Positions 40,717 to 50,551 of a stretch of DNA of 64,000 nucleotides are shown here, piece by piece (positions within the stretch are counted from its first letter, which is position 1; each line of letters starts with the position of its first letter). The notes beneath the pieces were generated by a model, which saw only the letters and a program-made list of their open reading frames with translations, was not told the DNA's origin and did no database searches. This stretch comes from Massiliimalia timonensis (lineage in GTDB: Bacteria > Bacillota > Clostridia > Oscillospirales > Ruminococcaceae), in contig NZ_FYDD01000002.1 of NCBI RefSeq assembly GCF_900186585.1, positions 329,684 through 393,683 on the forward strand, given 5' to 3'. Both the position numbers and the translations under genes were made by a program.

Positions 40717-43700
40717 TTGTCCTTACAAAGCATGGTGACACTTATGAATAAACTAAATTGTACGTTTTCTGAATGGCAGCAAAACCCTGAGGTTTATCAG
40801 ATCAACCGCATGGATGCCCATACTGTTACTGTTCCGTATGATTCGGAGGAAACTGCGAAGCGATACATTATAAAAGACTCTGCGTATTATTATTCTTTAA
40901 ATGGCAATTGGAAGTTTTTGCACGTTACCTGCCCAAAAGAGGCACCGCAAGAATTCTATCAAGAGGGTTATGATGTATCCGCTTGGGATGAAATCGAGGT
41001 GCCACTGTCCTGGCAGATGGCGGGATATGGAAGAAAACAATATACAAACACCGCGTACCCATGGGAGCAGGAAGAAGAGGTAATGCCTCCTTTTGCACCG
41101 CAAAATTATAATGAAACAGGTTCTTATGTGACCGAATTTGAATTGCCTGAAAATTTTATAGGAAAACAGGTGATCCTGTCTTTGCAGGGAGTAGAAAGTG
41201 CATTTTATCTTTGGGTAAACGGAGAATTTGCCGGTTATGCGGAGGACACCTACACCCCTTCGGAGTTTAATATTACCGATTACTTAAAAAACGGCAGAAA
41301 CAAAATTGCGCTGCGGGTACACCAGTGGTGTACCGGAAGTTGGCTGGAAGATCAGGATATGTGGCGGCTTGGCGGGATTTTCCGGGATGTGTACCTTTAT
41401 GCTGTAGAACCGGACCATATCATTGATTATCGTATCGATTATGATTTAGACCCCGGCTACCGGGAGGTGGAAGGTGTTTGCAGGCTTACTTATCTTTCTC
41501 AGCAGCATCCGGCAACTGCACTGCGAATTTTTGCTCCTGATGGGGTTTTGGTTTTTGAAACAGAGATCCCAAAAGGCGGCAGCGGAAATAAAAATGCAGA
41601 GATTCCTTTTGCGCTGGCTGACCCATTGAAATGGAGCGCAGAAAAGCCACATCTTTATACGGTCGTCCTGTTGACTAAAACGGCAGAGGGCAGAGTCAAG
41701 GAAGCGGTTTCCGGCAGGATCGGATTCCGAAAGCTGGAAATCAAGGACAATGTTTACTATATCAATGGCCGGCGGATCATTATTAAGGGGATGTGCAAGC
41801 ATGAAATTGACATGCACCGCGGCCGGGCAGTTCCTTATGAGCGTCTGGTGTCTGATATTAAGCGGATGAAAGCCTGCAATATCAATGCTGTCCGCACCAG
41901 TCATTATCCTTATCAGAAAGAGTGGCAGGACCTTTGTGATGAATATGGGATGTATGTAGCCGATGAAGTGAATTTGGAATCCCATGGGACATGGTTTAAC
42001 GATCAGAAGGAAATCGGAATCACCCAGCCGGGCAATGAAATGATTTGGGAAGATGTTTTGCTGGATCGGTGCGCAAACCTATTTGAACGGGATAAGAATT
42101 CCCCAAGCGTGGTATTTTGGTCACTGGGAAATGAATCTTTTGGCGGGGAAGTACTTGCTTCTATGTACCGTTACTTTAAAGAAAATGACCCAACCCGTCC
42201 AACCTTTTATGAAGGAACTTTTCACTGCCGGGAATATGACTTTGTAACCGAATTTGAAAACCAGATGTACATGCGCCCGTGGGAAATGTTGGAATATACC
42301 AAGAATGATCCGAAAAAGCCTTTTATCTCCTGTGAATACGAAGTTTGCCCGGGTACCAGTCTTGGTAATATTGATGAATATATTGATCTTTTTGACACTT
42401 ATCCAGAATTACAAGGCGCTTATATGTGGAGCTGGAGGGACAGCGGACTGTTGAATTATGCCCCGGACGGAAGACCTTACGCAGCATATGGCGGTGATTT
42501 TGGCGAGCGTTTGCACGATGACATTTTCTGCTGCAATGGGATGCTTTTGCCTGACAGTTCAGATACGCCGAAAGTGCTGGCTGTGAAGCATGCTTATCGC
42601 AATGTCAATATCCGGTTGGTCCATGCGGCGACCGGACGGATCGAAATATATAATAAATTTCTGTTTACTAATTTAAATGAATACGGCCTTGTTTGGGAAA
42701 TATTGAGGGATGGCGTTACCTGCGCACAGGGAGAAGCCTGTATGGATTTGGAACCGCTGAAAAAGGGACGTATCAATCTCTGGAAAACAAGCCCCGTAGA
42801 TGTAACAGACGGCCACGAATACCTGTTGACTGTTTCTGTGACTGCGAAAAAGAAAACCAATTTTTCGGACATTGGATTTATTGACTGCGTACATCAGATG
42901 AGCTTGAACCATCCGTATCCAGCTTACACGGTCAGCGCTAAAAAGAGCGGAGAATTAAAGGTGACCCGTACCTTCGGTTCCCTTTTTGTAGAGGGGAAAG
43001 ATTTTAAGATAGTCTTTGCGGCCCGCGTCTGGGGAACCCTTGCCTCCTATCAAAAAAATGGGATGGAATATCTTCAAAAGGATATGAAACCGAATTTTTG
43101 GAGGGCAATGACTGATATCGACTTGGGAAATGGGACGCAGATCCGCTGTGCGCCATGGAAATATGCAGCAAAGAAGCCTGTCTTAACAAGCTTTGAATTT
43201 GTTAGGGATGAGGACCGTGTGCTGGTGACAGCATGTTATGATTTACTAACAGACCCAGCCGCAAAGCTGATTACTATTTATTCTATTCTGGGAGACAGCA
43301 CAATTTCAGTGGAAATGAATTTTGAGGTGCCGGAAGGGCTCCCGGAACTGCCATCGCTGGGTTATATGCTGCAGTTAAGCCCCAACATGAACCGTCTGGA
43401 ATGGTATGGAAACGGCCCGATCGACAGCTACTGGGACCGCAAGGACGGAACCTATGCCGGGATTTGGAAAGATACGGTAGAAAACCGCTTTATCCAATAT
43501 GTACGGCCGCAGGAATGCGGAAACATCACTGATGTACGATGGCTGACTGTGACAGATGGGGAACAAAAAGGACTAAAATTCTGGGGACGTGATCTGCTGG
43601 AGATTTGCGCGCTGCCATATTCGCCGGATCAGATCGAAGCAGCAGACCATCCATATAAGCTTCCGGAGCCAGACGGAACTTATGTCAGAGTAAATTGGCA

Positions 43701-43809
43701 TCAAATGGGTGTCGGTGGGGATGACAGTTGGGGCGGCATAGCGCATGATCCATACCGGATGCCTGCCGGAAAAACCTATCGCTTCCAATTCTATATGAAA
43801 GCATTATAA
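40717..43809 (+). CDS. LacZ-like GH2 beta-galactosidase
   Basis: The 1030-residue enzyme matches LacZ in length and plan: jelly-roll sugar-binding domain (SWQMAGYGRKQYTNTAYPW), immunoglobulin-like domains, a TIM barrel with acid/base Glu473 (SLGNES) and nucleophile Glu540 (SCEYEV), then the Bgal_small_N domain (FWRAMTDIDLGNG, RLEWYGNGP). LacZ has CEYAHAMGNS at the nucleophile; here it is CEYEVCPGTSLGN, so substrate specificity may differ. The start is uncertain: TTG 40717 has AAAGGAAAG at good distance, while ATG 40732 and ATG 40744 lack one. It is third in the LacI-controlled operon and would release the sugar that the isomerase-kinase-aldolase set degrades. Confidence 0.88.
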   Translation: MSLQSMVTLMNKLNCTFSEWQQNPEVYQINRMDAHTVTVPYDSEETAKRYIIKDSAYYYSLNGNWKFLHVTCPKEAPQEFYQEGYDVSAWDEIEVPLSWQMAGYGRKQYTNTAYPWEQEEEVMPPFAPQNYNETGSYVTEFELPENFIGKQVILSLQGVESAFYLWVNGEFAGYAEDTYTPSEFNITDYLKNGRNKIALRVHQWCTGSWLEDQDMWRLGGIFRDVYLYAVEPDHIIDYRIDYDLDPGYREVEGVCRLTYLSQQHPATALRIFAPDGVLVFETEIPKGGSGNKNAEIPFALADPLKWSAEKPHLYTVVLLTKTAEGRVKEAVSGRIGFRKLEIKDNVYYINGRRIIIKGMCKHEIDMHRGRAVPYERLVSDIKRMKACNINAVRTSHYPYQKEWQDLCDEYGMYVADEVNLESHGTWFNDQKEIGITQPGNEMIWEDVLLDRCANLFERDKNSPSVVFWSLGNESFGGEVLASMYRYFKENDPTRPTFYEGTFHCREYDFVTEFENQMYMRPWEMLEYTKNDPKKPFISCEYEVCPGTSLGNIDEYIDLFDTYPELQGAYMWSWRDSGLLNYAPDGRPYAAYGGDFGERLHDDIFCCNGMLLPDSSDTPKVLAVKHAYRNVNIRLVHAATGRIEIYNKFLFTNLNEYGLVWEILRDGVTCAQGEACMDLEPLKKGRINLWKTSPVDVTDGHEYLLTVSVTAKKKTNFSDIGFIDCVHQMSLNHPYPAYTVSAKKSGELKVTRTFGSLFVEGKDFKIVFAARVWGTLASYQKNGMEYLQKDMKPNFWRAMTDIDLGNGTQIRCAPWKYAAKKPVLTSFEFVRDEDRVLVTACYDLLTDPAAKLITIYSILGDSTISVEMNFEVPEGLPELPSLGYMLQLSPNMNRLEWYGNGPIDSYWDRKDGTYAGIWKDTVENRFIQYVRPQECGNITDVRWLTVTDGEQKGLKFWGRDLLEICALPYSPDQIEAADHPYKLPEPDGTYVRVNWHQMGVGGDDSWGGIAHDPYRMPAGKTYRFQFYMKAL

Positions 43810-43831
43810 TTGTGTGGCAGGGGGCTTTCCT

Positions 43832-44680
43832 ATGAGCAAGGGGATTGTATTTGATGTAAAACAAATGGCTGTCTTTGACGGCCCCGGGATCAGGACGACA
43901 GTTTTTTTAAAAGGATGTCCTCTGCGCTGCCAATGGTGCCATAATCCGGAGGGGCTGGAGGTTTATCCGCAGCTAATGGTAAGTTATCACGCCTGTATTC
44001 ATTGCGGCAGATGTAAAATGGTTTGCCAGCACCCGGATGGATGCGAGAATTGTTTTGACTGTGTGGAAATGTGTCCTCTGCGTCTTAGGAAAATCGCGGG
44101 GACTGTTTATACAGATGAGGCACTTGCGAAAATTTTACTGAAGGATCGAGAGATTCTGGAGATGAATGACGGGGGAATCACCTTTTCGGGTGGAGAGCCG
44201 CTTATGCAGGCAAAATTTTTATTGGATGTTATTGACAGGCTGGGAGGCTTGCATACGGCAATAGAAACCAGCGGCTACTGCAAGGAGGAGGTTTTTGTCC
44301 AGGTAGCCGATCGTTTGGACTTTATTATGATGGATTTGAAACTGATCGATTCAGAGCGTCACCGACATTTTACCGGTGTGGATAACCAGCTAATTTTAAG
44401 GAATCTGGAATGGCTGAAGCAGTCTAGGAAACCTTTTGTGGTTCGCATTCCGCTGATCCCCGGGATAAATGATACCGAAGAAAACCTGACAGCAACTGCC
44501 AAACTGCTGATAGGGGCTGAATCTTTGCAAAAGGTAGAACTGCTACCCTATCACCAAACAGCAGGAGCTAAATACGAAATGCTTGGGAGAGAGTATTCTC
44601 CGGAATTTGATCCGTTGCGCGGAGTAAATACAAGGAAGTCCTGTTTTGAGTCTTTGGGAATTTCTTGCACCGTATTATAA
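43832..44680 (+). CDS. Glycyl radical enzyme activating protein (radical SAM)
   Basis: The 282-residue activase starts IVFDVKQMAVFDGPGIRTTVFLKG, followed by the radical-SAM cluster Cys29, Cys33, Cys36 (CPLRCQWCHNPEG). A ferredoxin-like insert with eight Cys for two [4Fe-4S] clusters comes next (CIHCGRCKMVC...CENCFDCVEMC), then GGITFSGGEPLMQ and ETSGYC. It transfers an H atom from glycine 666 of the downstream enzyme to generate its radical. ATG 43832 has AGGGGG 7 bp upstream. It sits 22 bp after the GH2 gene and 18 bp before its target enzyme. Confidence 0.94.
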   Translation: MSKGIVFDVKQMAVFDGPGIRTTVFLKGCPLRCQWCHNPEGLEVYPQLMVSYHACIHCGRCKMVCQHPDGCENCFDCVEMCPLRLRKIAGTVYTDEALAKILLKDREILEMNDGGITFSGGEPLMQAKFLLDVIDRLGGLHTAIETSGYCKEEVFVQVADRLDFIMMDLKLIDSERHRHFTGVDNQLILRNLEWLKQSRKPFVVRIPLIPGINDTEENLTATAKLLIGAESLQKVELLPYHQTAGAKYEMLGREYSPEFDPLRGVNTRKSCFESLGISCTVL

Positions 44681-44698
44681 AAGGAAAGGTGTGTGAAG

Positions 44699-46771
44699 AT
44701 GACAGAATATATTTCTCGTTTACGGAACTATTTTATTGCAGAACAGAAACATCATCAATTCCGTCAGCCCGAAATAGGATGCCGGGAGATGGCGAAAATC
44801 TGGAAAGAACAAGGCCTTTCTGACCTTCAAAGGGCAACGAAACGGCTGATTTGGATGCTGGATCAAGAACAGCCGGTGGTCCTGCCGGAAGAAAAGATTG
44901 CCTTGCTTCGGACAGTATCGGTTATTCCTGAAATTTTTACCGAGGAGGAGTTTGAGGCGATCCAACAGGAGCACTATATTCATGAACAGGGAAAAGTATG
45001 TAATGTGAACCCACTGTACAGCCAGTTGATCGATGTTGGCTTTGACCGAAAAAAAGAACAGATTTTGGTCCTTATTGAGGAATATCAGAGTGGTCAAAAT
45101 CGTGAGGCAGTCGAATTTTTAACTTGTTGTATACAACTGCTGGAAGCGATAGAAGAATTTGCTGAACGCTATCGAAAAGAAGCGCAGCGGGCTGGCAATC
45201 AGACTGTGGCGGAAGCATTTGCCCGCATACCGCGGCAGCCGCCAAAAACCTTTGCCCAGGCGCTACAATTTTTCCGATTGATCCATTATTGTCTTTGGGC
45301 GAGTTTTAACTATCACAATACGGTGGGGCGATTCGACCAATATATGTTTACATATTATGATAAAGATATAAAAAATGGGACTCTCACAAAAGATTCAGCT
45401 TTAGAACTGCTGGAAGAATTTTTTATCAGTTTTAATAAGGACAGTGATCTTTATACCGGGATGCAGCAGGGTGATAATGGTCAGAGCATGGTGCTGGGAG
45501 GAATGGACAAAAACGGAAACGAAACCTATAATGATCTTTCTGAGCTTTGCATGCAGGCGAGCCTGGAGCTGAAGCTGATCGACCCAAAAATCAATTTGAG
45601 AGTTCACAAAAAAACACCGCTCTCTTCTTATGAACGCGGGACTCATCTAACAAAACAAGGGCTGGGATTCCCGCAATATGCGAATGACGACATTGTGATC
45701 GAGGCGTTAAAACGCTGGGGATATTCTGACGATGATGCCTATGATTATGTTGTCGCGGCCTGTTGGGAATTTATTGTTCCAGGGGCTGGGATGGATTTGC
45801 CAAATATCAATGGATTGTCTTTCCCAATGGTTGTTAGTGAAACAATAGAGCGTTTGGAGGAGTTCAATACCTTTGAGGAATGCATGGAGGCGGTAAAGGA
45901 GAATATTTTCAAAGAATCAGAACGCCTTTGCGCCAGTGTTCACAACTTGTATATGGAACCTGCGCCGTTCTTATCGCTGATGATGCTTGATTGTACCCAA
46001 AAAGGGAAAGACATCTCCCTAGGCGGACGGTACAATAACTTTGGATTGCACGGAAGTGGGCTTTCCACTGCTGTGGATTCCCTTGCAATGATACGGAAAT
46101 ATGTTTATGACGATGACGCAGTGTCAAAAGAAGAACTGCTGAGAATGCTAAAAAATAATTTTTCCGGTTATGAGGAGTTCTGTGCCAAGCTTCGTTTCAG
46201 CGCTGATAAAATGGGAAATGACAAGGATGAAGTTGACGAGATCGCGGTTAGGCTTTTGGACTGGTTTGCTGATTCACTAGACGGGAAACAGAATGAACGA
46301 GGCGGGATTTTCCGCCCCGGTACCGGCTCTGCCATGTACTATGTGTGGCAATCGAAGCACCTAATGGCAACACCAGACGGCAGAAAATACGGGGAGGAAT
46401 TTGCCTGCAATTATTCTCCGAGTCTGCTTGCACGGTGCAATGGGCCGTTTTCGATCATGAAATCTTTTACAAAACCCGATCTTGTGCGGGTCTGCAACGG
46501 CGGTCCGCTGACAATCGAATTGCATGACACCTTATTTAGAAATGATGACAGCATCCGGAAAGTTGCCATGTTTGTAAAAACATTTTTTGATTTGGGCGGA
46601 CACCAAATGCAGATCAATGCAGTTAACCGGGAAAAGATGTTGGATGCCAAAAAACATCCGGAAAAATACCGAAATTTGATCGTCCGTGTTTGGGGTTGGA
46701 GCGGATATTTTGTGGAGCTTGACGACGTGTATCAGGATCAGATCATCAAACGTATGGAACTGCTGATATAG
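44699..46771 (+). CDS. Short glycyl radical enzyme of the PFL-like superfamily, unknown substrate
   Basis: The 690-residue protein carries both hallmarks: thiyl-radical Cys355 in AACWEF with adjacent Glu357 (CxE), and the C-terminal radical site RVWGWSGYF with Gly666, 25 residues from the end as in pyruvate formate-lyase. It is shorter than the roughly 780-850 residues of characterised diol dehydratases, choline lyase or sulfolyases, and CWEF plus VPGAGMDLPNINGLS does not match any class I can name. The radical loop has Trp where Tyr is usual. CxE implies eliminase/dehydratase-type chemistry. AAAGGAAAGG precedes ATG 44699. It is fifth in the LacI-controlled sugar operon, after its activase. 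Confidence 0.88.
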   Translation: MTEYISRLRNYFIAEQKHHQFRQPEIGCREMAKIWKEQGLSDLQRATKRLIWMLDQEQPVVLPEEKIALLRTVSVIPEIFTEEEFEAIQQEHYIHEQGKVCNVNPLYSQLIDVGFDRKKEQILVLIEEYQSGQNREAVEFLTCCIQLLEAIEEFAERYRKEAQRAGNQTVAEAFARIPRQPPKTFAQALQFFRLIHYCLWASFNYHNTVGRFDQYMFTYYDKDIKNGTLTKDSALELLEEFFISFNKDSDLYTGMQQGDNGQSMVLGGMDKNGNETYNDLSELCMQASLELKLIDPKINLRVHKKTPLSSYERGTHLTKQGLGFPQYANDDIVIEALKRWGYSDDDAYDYVVAACWEFIVPGAGMDLPNINGLSFPMVVSETIERLEEFNTFEECMEAVKENIFKESERLCASVHNLYMEPAPFLSLMMLDCTQKGKDISLGGRYNNFGLHGSGLSTAVDSLAMIRKYVYDDDAVSKEELLRMLKNNFSGYEEFCAKLRFSADKMGNDKDEVDEIAVRLLDWFADSLDGKQNERGGIFRPGTGSAMYYVWQSKHLMATPDGRKYGEEFACNYSPSLLARCNGPFSIMKSFTKPDLVRVCNGGPLTIELHDTLFRNDDSIRKVAMFVKTFFDLGGHQMQINAVNREKMLDAKKHPEKYRNLIVRVWGWSGYFVELDDVYQDQIIKRMELLI

Positions 46772-46793
46772 CAATAGAAAAGAGGTTATGAAT

Positions 46794-48185
46794 ATGCCCG
46801 ATATTACCTTTGCTTTGTTTTTTGGAAACCGCGGCTTTTTTCCTGGGGAGCTGATTGCAGATGCAAGAAAGGAATTGACAGAGGCTGTGGAGAAAGCCGG
46901 TTATCATTCCATAATGATGGAAGAAACCGAAACCCGATACGGCGCGGTGGAAACCATTGAGGAAGGAGAAAAATTTGCCCGTTTTCTGGCCGGGAACCGT
47001 GGAAAGTATCAGGGAATCATCCTGTGTCTGCCAAATTTTGGAGATGAAAATGGGGCTTGTGTTGCATTAAAGGATGCCGGCGTGCCAATTTTAGTACAGG
47101 CATATCCGGATGAAGTGGGAAAGATGGATTTTGCCCACCGCCGTGATGCGCTGTGCGGAAAGATTGCCATGTGCAATGTACTGCGGCAGTGCGGAATCAA
47201 ATATACCTTGCTTAAACCATTTACCGTTCATCCTTCTTCCGATGAATTTCAGGCACAGATCGAAACTTTTGCCGGGGTATGCCGGATCGTAAACGGTTTG
47301 AAACGGTATAACCTTGGAGCGATAGGCGCCCGAACAACTGCTTTCAAAACAGTCCGGGTCGACGAGATTGGACTGCAAAGATCGGGCGTGAACATTGAAA
47401 CTTTTGACCTTGGAGAAATATTTCGCCGGATGCGTGACGTTTCATCTGATCGGATCGAGGAGAAAATGGCTGCATATCTGAAAATAACCCATTTTGACTT
47501 TCCGATCGAAAAACTACATAATATCGCACGATTAGGGGCTGTAGTGGATGATCTTATTTTGGAGTATCATCTAAATGGGATAGCTCTGCGATGCTGGAAT
47601 GAATTTCAGTTGGAGTTTGGCATCGCCCCTTGTATGGTGTTGGGGGAATTAAATGAACGTGGAATCGCCGCCTCCTGTGAAGTCGATATTACCAATACCC
47701 TTATGATGCAGGCCTTGGCTCTAGCAGGGAATATGCCGTCGATGCTTTTGGACATTAACAATAATTACCGGGATAATCCGGACAAATGTATTTTATTCCA
47801 TTGTGGCCCGATCCCGATCTCGTTGATGGAAGGAAAAGGGACCACTGTAGAACATAAAATGTTTGTCAAAAGTTATGGGGAAGGCTCCGGCGTAGGCGTA
47901 AACCAAGGGAAACTGCGAAAGGGAAAAATCACCTTTGGAAGCATGAAAACAGAAGATGGGAAAATTTGCGCCTACCTTGGCTGTGGAGAATTAACAAAGG
48001 AACCGATCGAACCAGAGTTTTTTGGGACGGGTTCTGTATTGTATTCAAAAGGATTAGACGGTATTTTGGATTATATCGGGAAGAACGGTTACCGTCATCA
48101 TATGGCGGTGGTGCCAGAACACATTTGCGACGCGGCAGAAGAAGCGCTGGCCAATTATCTTGAATATGACGTCAAGCGCTTCTAA
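46794..48185 (+). CDS. L-fucose/L-arabinose isomerase-like protein
   Basis: The 463-residue protein has the FucI/AraA-like fold. An N-terminal domain (FALFFGNRGFFPGELI...) is followed by GIALRCWNEFQLEFGIAPCMVLGELN, ASCEVDITNTLMMQAL with metal-binding Glu/Asp, and CILFHCGPIP with the conserved His. Family members isomerise aldoses to ketoses (fucose, arabinose; also sulfoquinovose in one branch) with Mn2+. Here it is the last gene of the operon and would feed the PfkB kinase and aldolase. Start: ATG 46794 (MPDITFALFF), with an in-frame ATG at 46788; AAGAGG lies upstream. Confidence 0.85.
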   Translation: MPDITFALFFGNRGFFPGELIADARKELTEAVEKAGYHSIMMEETETRYGAVETIEEGEKFARFLAGNRGKYQGIILCLPNFGDENGACVALKDAGVPILVQAYPDEVGKMDFAHRRDALCGKIAMCNVLRQCGIKYTLLKPFTVHPSSDEFQAQIETFAGVCRIVNGLKRYNLGAIGARTTAFKTVRVDEIGLQRSGVNIETFDLGEIFRRMRDVSSDRIEEKMAAYLKITHFDFPIEKLHNIARLGAVVDDLILEYHLNGIALRCWNEFQLEFGIAPCMVLGELNERGIAASCEVDITNTLMMQALALAGNMPSMLLDINNNYRDNPDKCILFHCGPIPISLMEGKGTTVEHKMFVKSYGEGSGVGVNQGKLRKGKITFGSMKTEDGKICAYLGCGELTKEPIEPEFFGTGSVLYSKGLDGILDYIGKNGYRHHMAVVPEHICDAAEEALANYLEYDVKRF

Positions 48186-48202
48186 GATAAATATGGAAAA
48201 GC

Positions 48203-48240
48203 ATAGAAGGGAAGCTTAAGAATATTCTTCACTTCTATGC
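48203..48240 (+). terminator. Hairpin after the isomerase gene
   Basis: GCATAGAAG and CTTCTATGC arms 20 bp apart, 18 bp after the stop; a possible terminator or 3'-end structure of the PfkB operon. Confidence 0.4.
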
Positions 48241-48245
48241 CAAAA

Positions 48246-48284
48246 ACTTACCGGGCAGCCCTTTTTGGACTGCCCGGTAAAATT
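48246..48284. terminator. Bidirectional terminator between convergent operons
   Basis: TTACCGGGCAG and CTGCCCGGTAA form a perfect 11-bp stem around an 11-base loop, with A- and T-rich flanks. It serves the GH2/ABC operon on the minus strand and backs up the plus-strand one. Confidence 0.85.
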
Positions 48285-48287
48285 GAT

Positions 48288-50474
48288 TTAAGCAAAATAA
48301 AGCCGCATGCCCATTTCGTGGGTGATTCGGGAAGGATGCCCATGGGTGTGCTCTGGCATATTGAAGAGATCTTCATAATGGTTGGAGCAAACTGCTTCAC
48401 CATCTTTTAGGACAACGAGCGCAACATCGACTCGGTCAAAAGAGGAGGTGTCAACATTTAGATCGCAGACTTTCACAATATCATCTGCGCCAATTTCGAT
48501 CTGCTTTTCCTCTTTCTGGATCACGTTTCCTTTGCCATCGGTAATGACCCATTTTACAGTACAGCTGCCGATAGGGGTGAGCAAATCATTGACGGCATAG
48601 ATACCGTCAAGTTTTTCGTTAAATTTTAGGAATATCCCAGTGGGCATATTGCTTTCTAACATCGCGTCTAATCCGTCTTTTGGGAGTCCCCACCAATCAA
48701 ATATTCCATAAAAGCTCTGCGGGCCGATATCGTTATACAAAAATTGAACATACCCGGAATTCGGTGAATATTTTTGGATCCGATAATGTTCGGTGTAGTA
48801 TTTTAAAAGGAGATATTGATAATGTCCAATTTCATCGAGGCGGTCTACAAGTCCGTTTAAACGGCGGTAGAGTTTCGGCATTTTTTTGAGACTATCTGCA
48901 CATGGCGGGGCATCAAAGCCATATTCTGTATTAAATTTTTCTATGGTACCGTAAATTTCCCGATAGTGGGTGCCGTCTCCATGTAGGGAACCAATATAAT
49001 TATGGCTATCTCCGCTGAATGGGTCGCTTTCACAGAAAGACCCTTTAATAACCGGGCGGGAAGGATCGTGTTCGCAGGTTGCCTTGTAAAGAGCTGGTCC
49101 GGGATTGACATCCATAGAGCGGCTATGTCCGCGCATTCCAGCGGCGGCATCGCCCTCGGCTTCTTTTGCCTGTTCTGCGTCAAGAAGTCCCGGCTCATTC
49201 ATACAGATCCAGCAAATAATAGCCGGGTGTCGTTTTAACAAGTCAACAGTCTGTAAAAATACGTCAATAAAACGATCCGCAAAAATATCGTTATCCGGAT
49301 GCGCCCAGTTATATTCAGAATCCTGAATAACGGCAATTCCAATTTCTGTGCATAACTCGTAGAATAACTCGAATTCCACATGGACGTGTACTCTGACAAG
49401 ATTAAATCCACAGGCTTTTATGGAAAGCAGGTCTCGTTTATAGCGCTCCTTGTTCATTGCGGAAACGTAAACATCTGGAAAATAAGAAGTACCGCGGATA
49501 TACAGCTTTTTATTGTTAAGATAGAAGGTGGTTTCTTTTTCATTTCGGACCATTTCGATTTTTCTAAAACCAGTCACCTCATGATACCGGTAGACTTCAT
49601 TCCCGTTTTGGTCCTCTAAGACAGTGATCAAGTCATATAACCATTGCCCTCCGCGATCCCATGTATTCCACAAGTGGATATTTTTTGCCGCAGCGGAGAT
49701 GCTTACCTCGCCATTTTTGCTGACCGGAACAGTTTCGCTGCAGATGATCTCTTTTGTGAGTTTATCTACACAAACTAATCGTAGGTTGTATTTTTCTGAT
49801 ACGTTGGTCACCCTGACTTTTGCATTGAGCGACACGTTTTTTAAGGTTTCATCCAGTGTATAGGTGATTTCCGGCCGCCCTTGAAAGGATGCCTTTTCAG
49901 TTACTTCCACCGTGACATCCCCATAAATCCCAATGGGATTGACATCACGCTGGATAAAAGTATCCGAGTGTTCATAAGTCCCCTTTACCATGTTGCGCAG
50001 AATGAGAAATGTGCGGCGCTCCTGTTTGTCCCCGTCCACGGTATCATCCCACGGGGACCAAACCTTTACCATCAAGGTATTTGCTTCCCCTTTTTTTAAA
50101 AGATCATCAACGCAGAATTCAAATGGGATCGAATAACCTTCGTGCTCACCAAGCAGGACGCCGTTAAACCATACTTTGCAGTAATAGTCGACGTTGGAGA
50201 ACCTAATTACGCAATGGCTGCCTGCATGTTCCGGCACTTCAAATTCATTTTTATACCACCATGGGGCCTGGTTAAAATAACGCAATTCACGTCCCCAGTA
50301 CGGCTGATCCGAAAAAATCAGTTGCAGATGTTTTAACTCCTCAAGATCTTCCCATTCGGAGAGCTGGGCCCCCATAGAGTACAGGACCGTTTCATCTTGA
50401 TATAATTTGAGATTTTCCGCAGTATTATGTACATCCTGCATGACCTTCCAGCCTTGTTTTAAATTCAGCTTCAT
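48288..50474 (-). CDS. GH2 glycosidase, beta-mannosidase/glucuronidase-like
   Basis: The 728-residue enzyme has the GH2 three-domain core: jelly roll (WWYKNEFEVPEHAGSHCVIRFSNVDYYCKVWFNGVLLGEHEGYSIPF), Ig-like domain and TIM barrel with acid/base Glu427 (CWICMNEPG) and nucleophile Glu517 (FNTEYGFDAPP). The TEYGF nucleophile context resembles beta-mannosidases more than LacZ. No signal peptide, so it acts on imported material. It is last in the SBP-permease-permease operon. Start is uncertain: ATG 50474 has AAAGGA about 12 bp upstream; ATGs at 50486 and 50495 are in frame. Confidence 0.82.
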   Translation of the reverse strand: MKLNLKQGWKVMQDVHNTAENLKLYQDETVLYSMGAQLSEWEDLEELKHLQLIFSDQPYWGRELRYFNQAPWWYKNEFEVPEHAGSHCVIRFSNVDYYCKVWFNGVLLGEHEGYSIPFEFCVDDLLKKGEANTLMVKVWSPWDDTVDGDKQERRTFLILRNMVKGTYEHSDTFIQRDVNPIGIYGDVTVEVTEKASFQGRPEITYTLDETLKNVSLNAKVRVTNVSEKYNLRLVCVDKLTKEIICSETVPVSKNGEVSISAAAKNIHLWNTWDRGGQWLYDLITVLEDQNGNEVYRYHEVTGFRKIEMVRNEKETTFYLNNKKLYIRGTSYFPDVYVSAMNKERYKRDLLSIKACGFNLVRVHVHVEFELFYELCTEIGIAVIQDSEYNWAHPDNDIFADRFIDVFLQTVDLLKRHPAIICWICMNEPGLLDAEQAKEAEGDAAAGMRGHSRSMDVNPGPALYKATCEHDPSRPVIKGSFCESDPFSGDSHNYIGSLHGDGTHYREIYGTIEKFNTEYGFDAPPCADSLKKMPKLYRRLNGLVDRLDEIGHYQYLLLKYYTEHYRIQKYSPNSGYVQFLYNDIGPQSFYGIFDWWGLPKDGLDAMLESNMPTGIFLKFNEKLDGIYAVNDLLTPIGSCTVKWVITDGKGNVIQKEEKQIEIGADDIVKVCDLNVDTSSFDRVDVALVVLKDGEAVCSNHYEDLFNMPEHTHGHPSRITHEMGMRLYFA

Positions 50475-50551
50475 TTTGGTAGTCATTCCTTTCATCAGTT
50501 ATTTGGAATTTGCATTTATTTTGGTAAGGATCTTAGCAGCATAAATCCCCT

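Noticed and set aside
38845..48185. Sulfoquinovose degradation (sulfo-EMP2) or fucose-propanediol pathway as a firm assignment
   Set aside because: Isomerase, kinase and aldolase fit, but the GRE is too short for known DHPS or diol enzymes, the hydrolase is a GH2 beta-glycosidase and no reductase or sulfonate exporter is present.
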